NCBI GenBank assembly: GCA_938084565.1
Contig: CALKEU010000014.1
Location: forward strand, 1-49,911
Source: Candidatus Kapaibacterium sp.
GTDB taxonomy: Bacteria; Bacteroidota; Ignavibacteria; Kapaibacteriales; HRBIN21
Direction: 5' to 3'
Length of the DNA stretch: 49,911 nt
Numbering within the stretch: the first letter of the stretch is position 1; the number at the start of each line of letters is the position of its first letter. Below, piece after piece: positions 35,401-44,022 of this stretch. The notes below the pieces were generated by a model. That model was not told where the DNA came from, made no database searches, and worked only from the letters and a program-made list of their open reading frames with translations. Position numbers and translations under genes: made by a program.

Positions 35401-37638
35401 ATGGGACTGAGCGTCTGCCTCATTGTGCGGAATGAAGCGCACTTTCTTGCCCCATGCATTGAGTCGGTGCGAGCCGTTGCCGATGAAATCATCGTTGTCG
35501 ACACAGGTTCCACAGATGGTACCCCGGAGCTGGCCCGGCGCTTAGGATGCCAGGTACTGTCGTTTCCTTGGAATGACGACTTCGCTGCTGCCCGCAACTA
35601 TGCTCTGGAGCACGCCCGGAAGGAATGGATTCTCAGCATCGATGCCGACGAACGTCTCCGCACGCCCGAGCTGCTCCGGCAGACCATTGCTACCGCTTCG
35701 CCCGAGGTAGGGGGGTTTCTCGTCTACTGCCATTCCCCGGCAGGATCAGAGGGGGTAACCTCCATGCTTGTCCTCCGCCTCTTCCGCCGTCATGAGAAAA
35801 TTCGCTTCCGAGGCCGTATCCACGAGCAGGTAACGGTTGCCGAAGCCGGGTATCGCATCGAGCCCTCCGGCATCGTGCTATGGCATGAAGGCTACGCCCA
35901 AGGCAGAGACGTACTGCAGGCAAAGCACGAACGCAATCGGCGGCTGTTAGAGCTTGCACTGCACGAAGACCCCAACAATCCCTACCTGTGGCTCCAGTAT
36001 GCCCGTTCCATGCTCGTGCTCGGGCAGCCAGCCGATGCTGTAGAGGCTTTGGAGAGAGCGCTCCAGATGTGTCCGGCCGATTCCCCGCTGCGCTCCAACA
36101 TCCACTACTGGTATACCCAGGCCGCCCTCCTTCTGAATCGCCCCGCGGTAGCCCTCCAGCATGCCCTCACTGTTTTACGGGACCATCCGCATCAGACACT
36201 GGCTCTCCGCGCAGCTGCTGAGGCATATGCACAGCTCCACCAGTGGCACCATGCCGCCGCAATGTATGAACGGCTCCGGGCCGCCATCGCACAGCAGACC
36301 GTCTCTGATGGATTGCTCGGGATGATCCTGCATATCTGCCCGGCAGAATTGGCCTTCCGGCTAGGGAGCTGCTACATCATGCTTGGCCGATGGGACGAAG
36401 CAGAGACGCTCCTCCGGGAGGGCATCGAACAGGATCCTGCTCATGAGCGGTGCACCGTAGCGCTCGCCCACCTCCTCATCACCCGAGGTCGCCTACAGGA
36501 GGCCAAGCGTCTGATCCGGCGCCTGCAGCACCGCGGTATTGCCCCACACGTGGTGGCAGAGATACACCAACATTACCAGCAACGCCAGCGCGCTCTCCAC
36601 CGCTCCCGGCCGCTGCTGTCGCTCAGCATGATCGTGCGCAACGAGGCGGAACGCCTCCCAGCGTGTCTGGAGTCGGTTCGTGACGTGGTCGATGAAATCG
36701 TCATCGTAGACACTGGCTCAGACGATGCCACCCCAGACATAGCCCGCCGCTACGGGGCACAAGTCTATTCCTTCGCCTGGAGAGAGGATTTCGCCGCTGC
36801 CCGCAATGAAGCACTGCGCCACTGCACCGGGGAGTGGATCCTCTACCTAGACGCCGATGAGCGGCTCCATCCTGAGTCGGCCGCCATCGTCCGAGATTTC
36901 CTGCTCGATCTGCCCGATTCCGTCGGCGGAGTTATCTGCACCATCGAAAGCCCACACCGTCGAGATGATGGCAGCTGTGAGCTCCACCGCGGGGTCTATG
37001 CCCGCATCTTCCGCAACTATGGCTACCCGACGATTGCCTTCCGCGGCCGGATCCACGAGCAGATCAGCCCCGCAATCCTGGCCCTAGGGAAACAGTTGGT
37101 GAGCTCACCCCTGCGCATTCTCCATGACGGCTACGACCAACCCCAGGAAATCCTCCACTGGAAAGTTCGCCGCAACTACCAGCTCCTCATCCGGCACGTT
37201 CAGGAAGAGCCTCTCGATGCGTATGGCTGGTTCCAGCTAGGGCAGACACTGGCTCGCATGGGTGTGCTCCGAGAGGCTGAAGCAGCACTCCGATTTGCCC
37301 TCCAACTGGGGACGCTCGCCAAGGGGCTTGCTGCTTCGGCTGCGGTACTCCTGGCACAGCTGTGCTTGCGTTCTGGGCGTTTCGTCGACGCACTGACATG
37401 GGCCGAACACGCACTGCACTTGATTCCGCACCACAGCCATGCTCTCCTCCTCAAAGCCCAGGCTCTCCGGTTACTCGGCCGCTATGCCGAAGCAGCCGAA
37501 CTTCTAGCCTTCCTAGAGCAGATACCCGACGGGGAGGGCTACTTCCCAACCGATACGGCCGTCTACATTGCCATACCTCGGGAAGCTCTCGAGCGGGAAT
37601 GGGCTCTGCTGACCTCTTCGACAACTGCTGCCAGATGA
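35401..37638 (+). CDS. Tandem GT2 glycosyltransferase with TPR blocks (GT2-TPR-GT2-TPR)
   Basis: This 745-residue cytoplasmic protein is built from two similar halves. Half one starts SVCLIVRNEAHFL with VVDTGSTDGT, the DFAAARN(Y)AL segment and the metal motif DADERL (about 81-86), then TPR-like helices (about 190-395). Half two (from about 404) repeats it: SMIVRNEAERL, VDTGSDDAT, DFAAARNEAL, DADERL, then more TPRs (about 595-740). Both halves keep the DxD-type motif, so both may be active. Such GT2-TPR proteins glycosylate proteins or lipids from sugar nucleotides. Acceptor unknown. Its last 76 bp overlap the convergent DUF354 gene. Confidence 0.92.
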   Translation: MGLSVCLIVRNEAHFLAPCIESVRAVADEIIVVDTGSTDGTPELARRLGCQVLSFPWNDDFAAARNYALEHARKEWILSIDADERLRTPELLRQTIATASPEVGGFLVYCHSPAGSEGVTSMLVLRLFRRHEKIRFRGRIHEQVTVAEAGYRIEPSGIVLWHEGYAQGRDVLQAKHERNRRLLELALHEDPNNPYLWLQYARSMLVLGQPADAVEALERALQMCPADSPLRSNIHYWYTQAALLLNRPAVALQHALTVLRDHPHQTLALRAAAEAYAQLHQWHHAAAMYERLRAAIAQQTVSDGLLGMILHICPAELAFRLGSCYIMLGRWDEAETLLREGIEQDPAHERCTVALAHLLITRGRLQEAKRLIRRLQHRGIAPHVVAEIHQHYQQRQRALHRSRPLLSLSMIVRNEAERLPACLESVRDVVDEIVIVDTGSDDATPDIARRYGAQVYSFAWREDFAAARNEALRHCTGEWILYLDADERLHPESAAIVRDFLLDLPDSVGGVICTIESPHRRDDGSCELHRGVYARIFRNYGYPTIAFRGRIHEQISPAILALGKQLVSSPLRILHDGYDQPQEILHWKVRRNYQLLIRHVQEEPLDAYGWFQLGQTLARMGVLREAEAALRFALQLGTLAKGLAASAAVLLAQLCLRSGRFVDALTWAEHALHLIPHHSHALLLKAQALRLLGRYAEAAELLAFLEQIPDGEGYFPTDTAVYIAIPREALEREWALLTSSTTAAR

Positions 37639-38633
37639 GCAGCTAACCCCGTATCGGGATAGCGCCAGTGCGGAGTCCGGTGACAGCGCCCGAAGCGCAG
37701 CTGAGCAATCTCTGCTACCGTGTGCAGGATGCGCAATCGCCCTGTTTCCACAAGCCAGCGATCCACCGCCGCCGTGGGCCCAGCAAAGACGGAGTAGGTC
37801 GGCGTTCCGAGGAGGGCAGCCTCGCGATTCATCGTCCCTCCACCAGAAATTACCGCATCGGCCCAGTACAGAAGTTGTAAGCCTGGGAGCACACGGTCGG
37901 GTATCCAGACATTGCCGATAGCATTGGCCTGGCAGAAATCCTCCACCCACTTCCGATCCTCCCGGCTGCGTGGTAGCAGTACGCCGATGAGTGCTTTTTC
38001 CTGCTGGAGCCGACGGAGCGCAGCCTCAAAGAGCTGCTGCGTTCGCACAGTCCGGTAGTTAGCCGTCAGGCTCGGTGGACGCAAGACAACCAGACATGTT
38101 CCGTCATCAATGCCCAACTGTGCCCGGAAGTTGGGCTCGGGGACGAAATCGGGCAAGTAGACCTCCTCCTTCAGGCCCGGGTACCCTTGCAGCCGCTGCT
38201 CGGGGAAGCCTGCTCGGAGGGCTGCCTGGCGAGCAACCTCGGGCACGAGAATGCGCGTGGCTGCCCACCGGAAGATCCAGCGCTCGGTCCACTCGTAGTC
38301 AAGGCACACTACAGCTGGAATATGCAGCGCTGCTGCTGCTAGTACCTGCGCCCGGGATCCATGGCTGAGGGCAACTGCCGGCTGTGGACGACGCATCCTC
38401 TGCCACAGCTGCACAACCCGGCTCCCCAATGCCCAGAGCTTCCCTGCAAGGCCCTTTCCGCCGTAGTGACCGACAGGCTGAACCAGAAGGCCGCACAGTT
38501 TGGCCAATTCCAGGGTCTGAGCATAAGGCCGTGCAGTCACGACAACCTCATGCCCCCGCTGCCGGAGCTCCCGGATGATTGGAGCCATAAAAGGCACATG
38601 CGGGGAGTTGTCTACATCAACCCAGACGAGCAT
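37563..38633 (-). CDS. DUF354 family glycosyltransferase-like protein
   Basis: This 356-residue protein starts MLVWVDVDNSPHVPFM, the hallmark of DUF354 proteins. The fold resembles GT-B enzymes such as UDP-GlcNAc 2-epimerase and LpxB. Other pieces are SHGSRAQVLAAA (about 90-101), a DYEWTE segment, and AVISGGGTMNREAALLGTPTYSVF (about 280-303), where the GGG and Glu would bind the sugar nucleotide. Family members lie in polysaccharide loci. It overlaps the upstream toroid gene by 17 bp and its 3' end overlaps the GT2-TPR gene by 76 bp. Confidence 0.85.
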   Translation of the reverse strand: MLVWVDVDNSPHVPFMAPIIRELRQRGHEVVVTARPYAQTLELAKLCGLLVQPVGHYGGKGLAGKLWALGSRVVQLWQRMRRPQPAVALSHGSRAQVLAAAALHIPAVVCLDYEWTERWIFRWAATRILVPEVARQAALRAGFPEQRLQGYPGLKEEVYLPDFVPEPNFRAQLGIDDGTCLVVLRPPSLTANYRTVRTQQLFEAALRRLQQEKALIGVLLPRSREDRKWVEDFCQANAIGNVWIPDRVLPGLQLLYWADAVISGGGTMNREAALLGTPTYSVFAGPTAAVDRWLVETGRLRILHTVAEIAQLRFGRCHRTPHWRYPDTGLAAHLAAVVEEVSRAHSRSRASRGMAM

Positions 38634-39795
38634 ACGTCTCTGCCCCGGCTTGATAGCAGAAAAGTTCAGCCAGCGCTGCAAACATCCACGCCACCGACCA
38701 GCGCATGAAGACTGTGCGCTCTGTCCAGAGACGATGCCGCCGATAGGCAAAGGCCCCATCCGGGCGCTGGAGGTGCTCGACCGCCCATCGGGCAACTGCG
38801 GCCGCCGTCTCTACCTGGCCGAAACGGCAGAGCGTCCGGATAGCCTGAGCACAGACGGAGGCATCAATTGGGTAGGTCCGCGTCGCACTCATCCGCGGTA
38901 GTGCCTCAGCGGTAAAGAGATGGCGCCGGTAATAGCGCCATCCTCGCGCAAGCGGTTCCTCGAGCGTACTCTCCCCGGTGTGGAGCCGATAGGCATGGAG
39001 GCACTCCAAGACATAGCCCGTGTGGAGATGGTCGACCCACCGGCGTGGGTCACCGCCGACAGCATAGGGGAAGGCTCCATCGGCGCGCTGATGGGAGAGA
39101 GCAAAGCGAACGCTGCGGGAAGCAGCGTGGCGAAAGGCCTCCTGACCGCTCAGAGCGAAGGCCTGAGCACAGAGGCGCGCCCCCATCAGAGTTGCATTGA
39201 GGACTTGCTGAGCATCCCAGGGCGAATATGCCCAGCAGAGCATCTGCCCATCGTCGTAGCTCCGTGGGAAGCGCTCGAGCAGCTCAGCTGCGGCGCGCAA
39301 GCACAGCTTTCGCGCCTGTTCCTCCTCCAACACGGCTGCCGCTCGGAAGAGCCCCGTGGTGACAATACCCGTTGCCACCACCGTCGGCGCCAGAGCGGGC
39401 AGGGACATGCGGCGGGCCTCCCACGGGAAATCGTACCCCCAGGCTGCCTGCCAGCCAGGGCTACGGAGACGCTCGAGCTCAGCGATACACCACCGGACAC
39501 GAGCTTCCCACTCCGGACGCTGCTCAGGGAAGAGCACCCAGGCAGCAACGTAGCCTTCCAGGGCCAAACCGAGAGTCACCGGATTCCGCCCCGGCCGGAT
39601 CCCTAACAGGGGACGGAGATTGAGCGGAGAGCGGAGCACGAGCTGCTGCCCGAGTCGACGCGCCAGACGGCATGAGCTCAGCGGCCACACGCGCCAGAGC
39701 GGCGCACGCAGGGCATCGTATGGATCGTAGCCCTGGTAGTCGGCCTCCTCCATGTACCGACGGCAGCGCTCCCACGCCAAACGCAGCTCCTCCAT
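38617..39795 (-). CDS. Exopolysaccharide-locus alpha/alpha-toroid protein
   Basis: This 392-residue soluble protein of repeated helical hairpins belongs to a family found in capsule/exopolysaccharide loci. Databases often label it delta-aminolevulinic acid dehydratase, wrongly. Recognisable features are SPLNLRPLLGI (about 56-66), AAWGYDFPWEARR (about 116-128), NATLMGARL, the ADGAFPYAVG repeat, and WVDHLHTGYVLECL. The toroid resembles polysaccharide lyase/epimerase scaffolds. Activity is unknown. A TAnnTTTG box ends 7 nt before the ATG, so the mRNA may be leaderless. DUF354 follows with a 17-bp overlap. Confidence 0.78.
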   Translation of the reverse strand: MEELRLAWERCRRYMEEADYQGYDPYDALRAPLWRVWPLSSCRLARRLGQQLVLRSPLNLRPLLGIRPGRNPVTLGLALEGYVAAWVLFPEQRPEWEARVRWCIAELERLRSPGWQAAWGYDFPWEARRMSLPALAPTVVATGIVTTGLFRAAAVLEEEQARKLCLRAAAELLERFPRSYDDGQMLCWAYSPWDAQQVLNATLMGARLCAQAFALSGQEAFRHAASRSVRFALSHQRADGAFPYAVGGDPRRWVDHLHTGYVLECLHAYRLHTGESTLEEPLARGWRYYRRHLFTAEALPRMSATRTYPIDASVCAQAIRTLCRFGQVETAAAVARWAVEHLQRPDGAFAYRRHRLWTERTVFMRWSVAWMFAALAELFCYQAGAETYARLG

Positions 39796-39802
39796 GGCAG
39801 CG

Positions 39803-39810
39803 CAAACTTA
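39803..39810 (-). promoter_or_regulatory. TAnnTTTG -7 box directly before an ATG (leaderless candidate)
   Basis: TAAGTTTG on the minus strand is followed by 7 nt and then ATG 39795. This is the same spacing as between the tRNA-Thr box and the tRNA 5' end, so transcription would begin at or within 1 nt of the start codon. Confidence 0.5.
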
Positions 39811-39903
39811 CGCTCTCCCCGAGCAGCTGTAACGCCTACACACCTTCACGGGTTATTGACCACGGACGTCAGGACAGCAAGTCCCACAAACGAGCGCACA
39901 AGA

Positions 39904-40596
39904 ATGAATGGCTCCCGCAAGCAGCTCATCGGCGTGTTTGTCGGAACGGTTCTGGTTGCTCTCCTACTCAGCATTGGTGCGTGCCAAAAGAGCGAGCAGC
40001 TGACAGCCCCCGAGCCAACCCTCATTCCAGAAATTCCCCAGCCAGAAGCTGTTGCAAGCATCGTCACAGGTGGAACCCTCACGGAGGACTTTGCCCTCCA
40101 GCCCCCACGGAGTGATGATCGGCGGGCACCCTTTGCCATTTGGCACTGCCTGAAGCTCGACTCGGCACAACGCATTGCCGTCTTGGCCTGCCTGAAGACC
40201 TACCGCGACAGCGTCATAGCCATCCTCAAGACGCTCCGGGCCTCCGAACAGCCGTACCGAGATCAGGCACGCCAGATGCGGCGCGCCGTGCTCGACTCCC
40301 TCAGGCAGGGTCTCCTGGACCGACAGACTGCATGGCAGCGCTTACGGGAAATTGCCCAATGGCTACGCGAGCAGCTAGCCAACAACCCTGTCCGCCAATG
40401 GGCACTGCAAGAACTGGTCCGCTGGAAGAATGCCCTCTGTGAATGTGTTGCTGCCGTCCTCACCCCCGAGCAACAAGAGATCTGGCAGTGCTGGTGCTCA
40501 GGCGGGACAGATTGCTGCCCCGGCAAGAAGGATCCAGGAGGCAAGGAGGGAGATCACGACGGCCGCTATCCCCCCGTGGGGCCACGCCGTCCGTGA
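39904..40596 (+). CDS. Spy/CpxP-like Cys-rich lipoprotein
   Basis: This 230-residue protein has a lipoprotein signal: basic N-terminus, hydrophobic core, lipobox LSIGAC with acylated Cys about 27. The mature part has a short Pro-rich linker, then helices with two Spy-type LTxxQ-like motifs (LDSAQR near 85 and LTPEQQEIW near 190). It ends with a Cys-rich cluster (CWCSGGTDCC) and a basic-Pro tail. Spy/CpxP proteins are periplasmic chaperones or metal/stress sensors. The Cys cluster suggests metal binding (inference). Its 3' end faces a histidine kinase gene 18 bp away. Confidence 0.7.
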   Translation: MNGSRKQLIGVFVGTVLVALLLSIGACQKSEQLTAPEPTLIPEIPQPEAVASIVTGGTLTEDFALQPPRSDDRRAPFAIWHCLKLDSAQRIAVLACLKTYRDSVIAILKTLRASEQPYRDQARQMRRAVLDSLRQGLLDRQTAWQRLREIAQWLREQLANNPVRQWALQELVRWKNALCECVAAVLTPEQQEIWQCWCSGGTDCCPGKKDPGGKEGDHDGRYPPVGPRRP

Positions 40597-40614
40597 GCAT
40601 TCCCATACTAACTG

Positions 40615-41868
40615 CTATGGCAGGGAGCCCTCCCGCAGCGTGCGGCGAGGGTTCTCTGCTAATGGCACCTCCAGGATGAACACGGTTCTGCTGCCGGGGA
40701 TGCTCTCCTTGAGATAGAGGCGGCCACCGTGGTACTGCTCTACAATGCGCTGGGCAAGAGTTAGCCCCAGTCCCCATCCCCGGCGCTTCGTCGTGAAGCC
40801 GGGCTCGAAGATACGGCGCTGCATCCCCGATGGGATCCCTCGACCATTGTCACAAATCTCCAGGCGAGCTACAGCTCCAGCGGCCGTGAGCCGAAGGCGT
40901 ATCCGCCCAGGCGGGCGCTCGATTGCTTCTACCGCATTTTTGAGCAAATTCTCCACAGCCCACGCAAAGAGCTCTCGGTTGAGCACGGCCACCACGGCCG
41001 GATCGAGCTCCTGTTCGATGAGAATGCGTTTGCTCCGTGGCAAGCGGCGTTGCAGATAGGCAACCACCTCTTCGATGAGTGGAGCCACTGGCTCGGGAGC
41101 CAGTTGGGGTTGGGCCCCAATCTGGGAGAAGCGGATGGCTACACTCTGTAACCGTTCAATGTCGCGCCCCAGCTCGTGCAGGATCTCCTGCAGCTCCAGG
41201 CCTGCAGAGCGCTGCCGCAGCAGTTCTAACCAGCCTAGAAGGCTCGATAGCGGAGTCCCTAACTGATGGGCAGCTTCCTTGGCCATGGCTACCCACAGAC
41301 GGCTCTCTTCGGCTTGCCGCAGGAGCCCGAGCGACCACCATCCGACAAGGAGTAGCGCCGCTACAAGTAGGGCCTGTACGTACGGAATCCATCGAATCCA
41401 CCGCACAAGCTCGGAGGTAGAGTAGTAGATCCGCGCCAACTCTACCCCTCGGGCATCCACGACCGGTACGGGCGGGAACTCCTGGGCCATCTTCTGTATC
41501 CAACGCCGCACGTACTGCCGCTGCTCCTCGGCCGACCACGTGCTATCGAGCCCTAAGTTGAGCGTATTCTGCACGTACGGATAGAGCGGCTCACCTTGCG
41601 GATCAGTCACTGCAACGGGGAAGGCAATCGTGGGCACGATGTAATCCAGCAGGACGAAGAGAAAGGGATCGGTCTCCCGCATGGGGTCAGCAAAGATGCG
41701 GAGCATCTCGGCATAGAAGTGCACACTCTGGCGCTCTCGCAGAACAATTTCTCGAATGACCGCCTGCATGACGATAAAGCTCACCACCACAATGCTCGCT
41801 CCGAGGAGCCCCACGAGGGTATAGATGTGCCACCGTCGCACGACGTAGCGCACAGCTAATCGTCTCAT
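40615..41868 (-). CDS. Membrane sensor histidine kinase
   Basis: This 417-residue kinase has membrane helices at about 16-38 and 163-182 that enclose a periplasmic sensor region of about 120 residues. The H-box is AKEAAHQLGTPLSSLLGW with His201. The N-box is ENLLKNAVEAI, the G1 box DNGRGIP and the G2 box GWGLGLTL. No response regulator is adjacent. It is last in the long minus-strand unit and starts by ATGA overlap with the preceding hypothetical gene. The convergent Spy-like lipoprotein could be functionally linked, as CpxP is to CpxA, but that is speculation. Confidence 0.93.
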   Translation of the reverse strand: MRRLAVRYVVRRWHIYTLVGLLGASIVVVSFIVMQAVIREIVLRERQSVHFYAEMLRIFADPMRETDPFLFVLLDYIVPTIAFPVAVTDPQGEPLYPYVQNTLNLGLDSTWSAEEQRQYVRRWIQKMAQEFPPVPVVDARGVELARIYYSTSELVRWIRWIPYVQALLVAALLLVGWWSLGLLRQAEESRLWVAMAKEAAHQLGTPLSSLLGWLELLRQRSAGLELQEILHELGRDIERLQSVAIRFSQIGAQPQLAPEPVAPLIEEVVAYLQRRLPRSKRILIEQELDPAVVAVLNRELFAWAVENLLKNAVEAIERPPGRIRLRLTAAGAVARLEICDNGRGIPSGMQRRIFEPGFTTKRRGWGLGLTLAQRIVEQYHGGRLYLKESIPGSRTVFILEVPLAENPRRTLREGSLP

Positions 41869-42269
41869 GGGAGAACGAGCTCAGCCAGAGGCATGACTTC
41901 ATCGGCTTCAACATACCCGCGGACCCGCGGCGGCTCCAGGAGCAGTACGAAGCTCTGCCGCCGTCTCCCAAGGCAGAGTGTGCAGCGACACCGATTCACC
42001 CCCTTTGGCAGATGGCAGTTGTAGACCACCGCTGCCGGTGTATTGCCAGGCGTGCCACTCTCCATGAGCGGCAAAGGCCCCCGGAGATCTATCTGCAGCT
42101 CTACCACGGTGTCAGACACAGCGACCACGGAGAAGTGGGCACGCAGAATGTGAGGAAGCTGCAGAGAGGCACGGCTTTCGAGCCGAAGATGGAGCTGGAT
42201 TCCTTCCCCCACAGAATCCATACAGCTGACATGGAGCCGGTAAGGCGGCAGCTTACCGAGAAAGGACAT
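41865..42269 (-). CDS. Hypothetical beta-rich protein between hisS and a kinase
   Basis: This 134-residue protein (137 if ATG 42278 is used) shows no recognised family. The N-terminal 80 residues alternate hydrophobic strands (YRLHVSCM, IQLHLRLES, HFSVVAVSDTVVELQIDL). A Cys pair in CRCTLC (about 101-106) and another Cys at about 92 could bind metal. There is no signal peptide. It starts inside the hisS end and couples by ATGA to the kinase gene. It may be a cytoplasmic partner of that kinase, but only context says so. Confidence 0.6.
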   Translation of the reverse strand: MSFLGKLPPYRLHVSCMDSVGEGIQLHLRLESRASLQLPHILRAHFSVVAVSDTVVELQIDLRGPLPLMESGTPGNTPAAVVYNCHLPKGVNRCRCTLCLGRRRQSFVLLLEPPRVRGYVEADEVMPLAELVLP

Positions 42270-43503
42270 GGCGCACATGAGCTGAGAGCTCAGGCAGTGG
42301 ACACTCCCACTGCGTTCCATCCGACAGGAGGCGGAGGACAACAGAGCCGCGCTCCCATTCAGCCTGGCCGACGATGGCAACCACCGGGACGCCTAGTCGA
42401 TGTGCCTCGCGCAGCTGTGCTTTGAGCGAACGCCGCTGGAGGTCAACGACAGCACGATAGCCCGCCGCACGGAGCTGCATGACGACCTGCTGTGCTCTCT
42501 CCACTTCCCCGGCAACAGCAACGTAGATCTGCGCCACCGGCTCGACCGGCTGCGGTGGCATCAGAAGGAGTAATCGCTCTACCCCAAAGGCAAAACCAAC
42601 CGCCGGTACTGAAGGCCCCCCGAAACTTTCCACCAGCATATCGTAACGCCCACCGCCCCCAAAGGCATTCTGCGCCCCCAGCTGAGGGCTAACGAACTCG
42701 AAGACGGTGTGGGTGTAATAGTCCAACCCCCGTACTAAGCGCTGGTTCACCCGTACGGGGATACCCGCTGCCTGCACAGCATCGCAGACACGCTCAAAGT
42801 GCTCACGGCTAGCCGTCCCGAGATAGTCCCACAGGACCGGTGCCTGCTCGATGAAGGGCTGATCCTCGGGGTGTTTGGAATCGAGAATACGTAGGGGATT
42901 CCGCTCCAGTCGCTGCTGACTTTCAGCAGAGAGAGCCGAGCGCACATGGCCGAAGAACTCTCTCAAGGCTTGCTGATACCGCCGCCGCTCTTCCGGGGTC
43001 CCGAGCGTATTCAGCTGGAGCTCGTACGCCGTAATACCTAGCTCCTGCACGATAGCTGCTGCGAGCAGGATAATTTCGACATCGCTCTCCGGATAGGGAG
43101 AGCCGAAGCATTCTGCACCATACTGGTGGAACTGTCGGTAGCGCCCTTTCTGGGGGCGCTCGTAGCGGAAAGCTGGCCCATAGTACCACAGGCGCCACAG
43201 AGAGCGGCGGTGGAAGAGCCCGTGCTGCACTAACGCACGCACAACACCGGCTGTTAACTCCGGCCGTAGCGCAAGCTGTTCTCCCCCGCGGTCGGTAAAC
43301 TGGTACATTTCCTTGCGCACGATATCGCTGTCCGGGCCCACGCTGCGCAGGTAGAGCTGGGCATACTCTACCACGGGAGTTCGGATCTCCTCGTAGCCGA
43401 AGCGTGCCGACACCGCACGGAAGACCGCCTCTAGGCGCTGCCACTGTGGCAGCTGTTCGGGCAGGACATCATGCATGCCCCGCACTGCTTGGAACTGGCT
43501 CAT
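42253..43503 (-). CDS. hisS: Histidyl-tRNA synthetase
   Basis: This class II synthetase charges tRNA-His. The 416-residue product has the family start VRGMHDVLPEQ, motif 2 LRPELTAGVVRAL (about 78-90) with YGPAFRYERPQKGRYRQFHQ region features, the HisA box LVRGLDYYTHTVFEF (about 257-271), motif 3 AVGFAFGVERLLLL, and a C-terminal anticodon-binding domain. It overlaps ptsN by ATGA. Confidence 0.97.
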   Translation of the reverse strand: MSQFQAVRGMHDVLPEQLPQWQRLEAVFRAVSARFGYEEIRTPVVEYAQLYLRSVGPDSDIVRKEMYQFTDRGGEQLALRPELTAGVVRALVQHGLFHRRSLWRLWYYGPAFRYERPQKGRYRQFHQYGAECFGSPYPESDVEIILLAAAIVQELGITAYELQLNTLGTPEERRRYQQALREFFGHVRSALSAESQQRLERNPLRILDSKHPEDQPFIEQAPVLWDYLGTASREHFERVCDAVQAAGIPVRVNQRLVRGLDYYTHTVFEFVSPQLGAQNAFGGGGRYDMLVESFGGPSVPAVGFAFGVERLLLLMPPQPVEPVAQIYVAVAGEVERAQQVVMQLRAAGYRAVVDLQRRSLKAQLREAHRLGVPVVAIVGQAEWERGSVVLRLLSDGTQWECPLPELSAHVRHVLSR

Positions 43504-43970
43504 AGTGCCTCGTAGAGTTCCTCGGCCTGTTCGAATAGTTCGAGCACCTGCTGCGGGGTCTGCGCCTGTACAACACTTGCTCGGAAACTTGCATTCGACA
43601 GGAGGCGGGAAATCCGGCTCAGCAGCCGCAGGTGAGTTCCGACATTATCCTCGCGCCCGACCAGCAGAAAGACAATCTCCACCGGCCGCTCATCCGGAGC
43701 ATCCATCAGCATAGGGGGGTCCAGCGTCGCCAGCGCTGCCACCGGTGCCAGTACAGCAGTCGTTTTGCTATGGGGCAATGCTACTCCACCTCCGATGCAG
43801 GTTGTCATGCGCTGTTCACGCTCGAAGATCGAGCGGTGCACCTCTTCCAGATCCCGTACCAGGCCCGTGGAGGGTAATGTCGCAATGAGGTGTTCGAGTA
43901 CATCCTGCTTGGAGCGAGCCCGCAGGCGGAGGAGAATTGTGCCTTCGTAGAGCAAGGCCGCAAGGCGCAT
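43500..43970 (-). CDS. ptsN: PTS IIA-Ntr family protein
   Basis: This 156-residue EIIA-type domain has the phospho-acceptor His in GGGVALPHSKT (about 62-72), preceded by the FEREQRMTTCIG segment. PtsN-type proteins are phosphorylated by a PTS chain and regulate metabolism, potassium uptake and envelope stress. No other PTS gene is in the window. ATG 43970 is preferred because the domain begins there. ATG 44006 in frame would add 12 residues. It lies between the GDP-mannose enzyme gene and hisS (ATGA). Confidence 0.88.
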   Translation of the reverse strand: MRLAALLYEGTILLRLRARSKQDVLEHLIATLPSTGLVRDLEEVHRSIFEREQRMTTCIGGGVALPHSKTTAVLAPVAALATLDPPMLMDAPDERPVEIVFLLVGREDNVGTHLRLLSRISRLLSNASFRASVVQAQTPQQVLELFEQAEELYEAL

Positions 43971-44022
43971 CCTGACCCCGTCTTCCGTACGCTGTTCCGG
44001 CGCCATAGACGGCTGAACGGCG

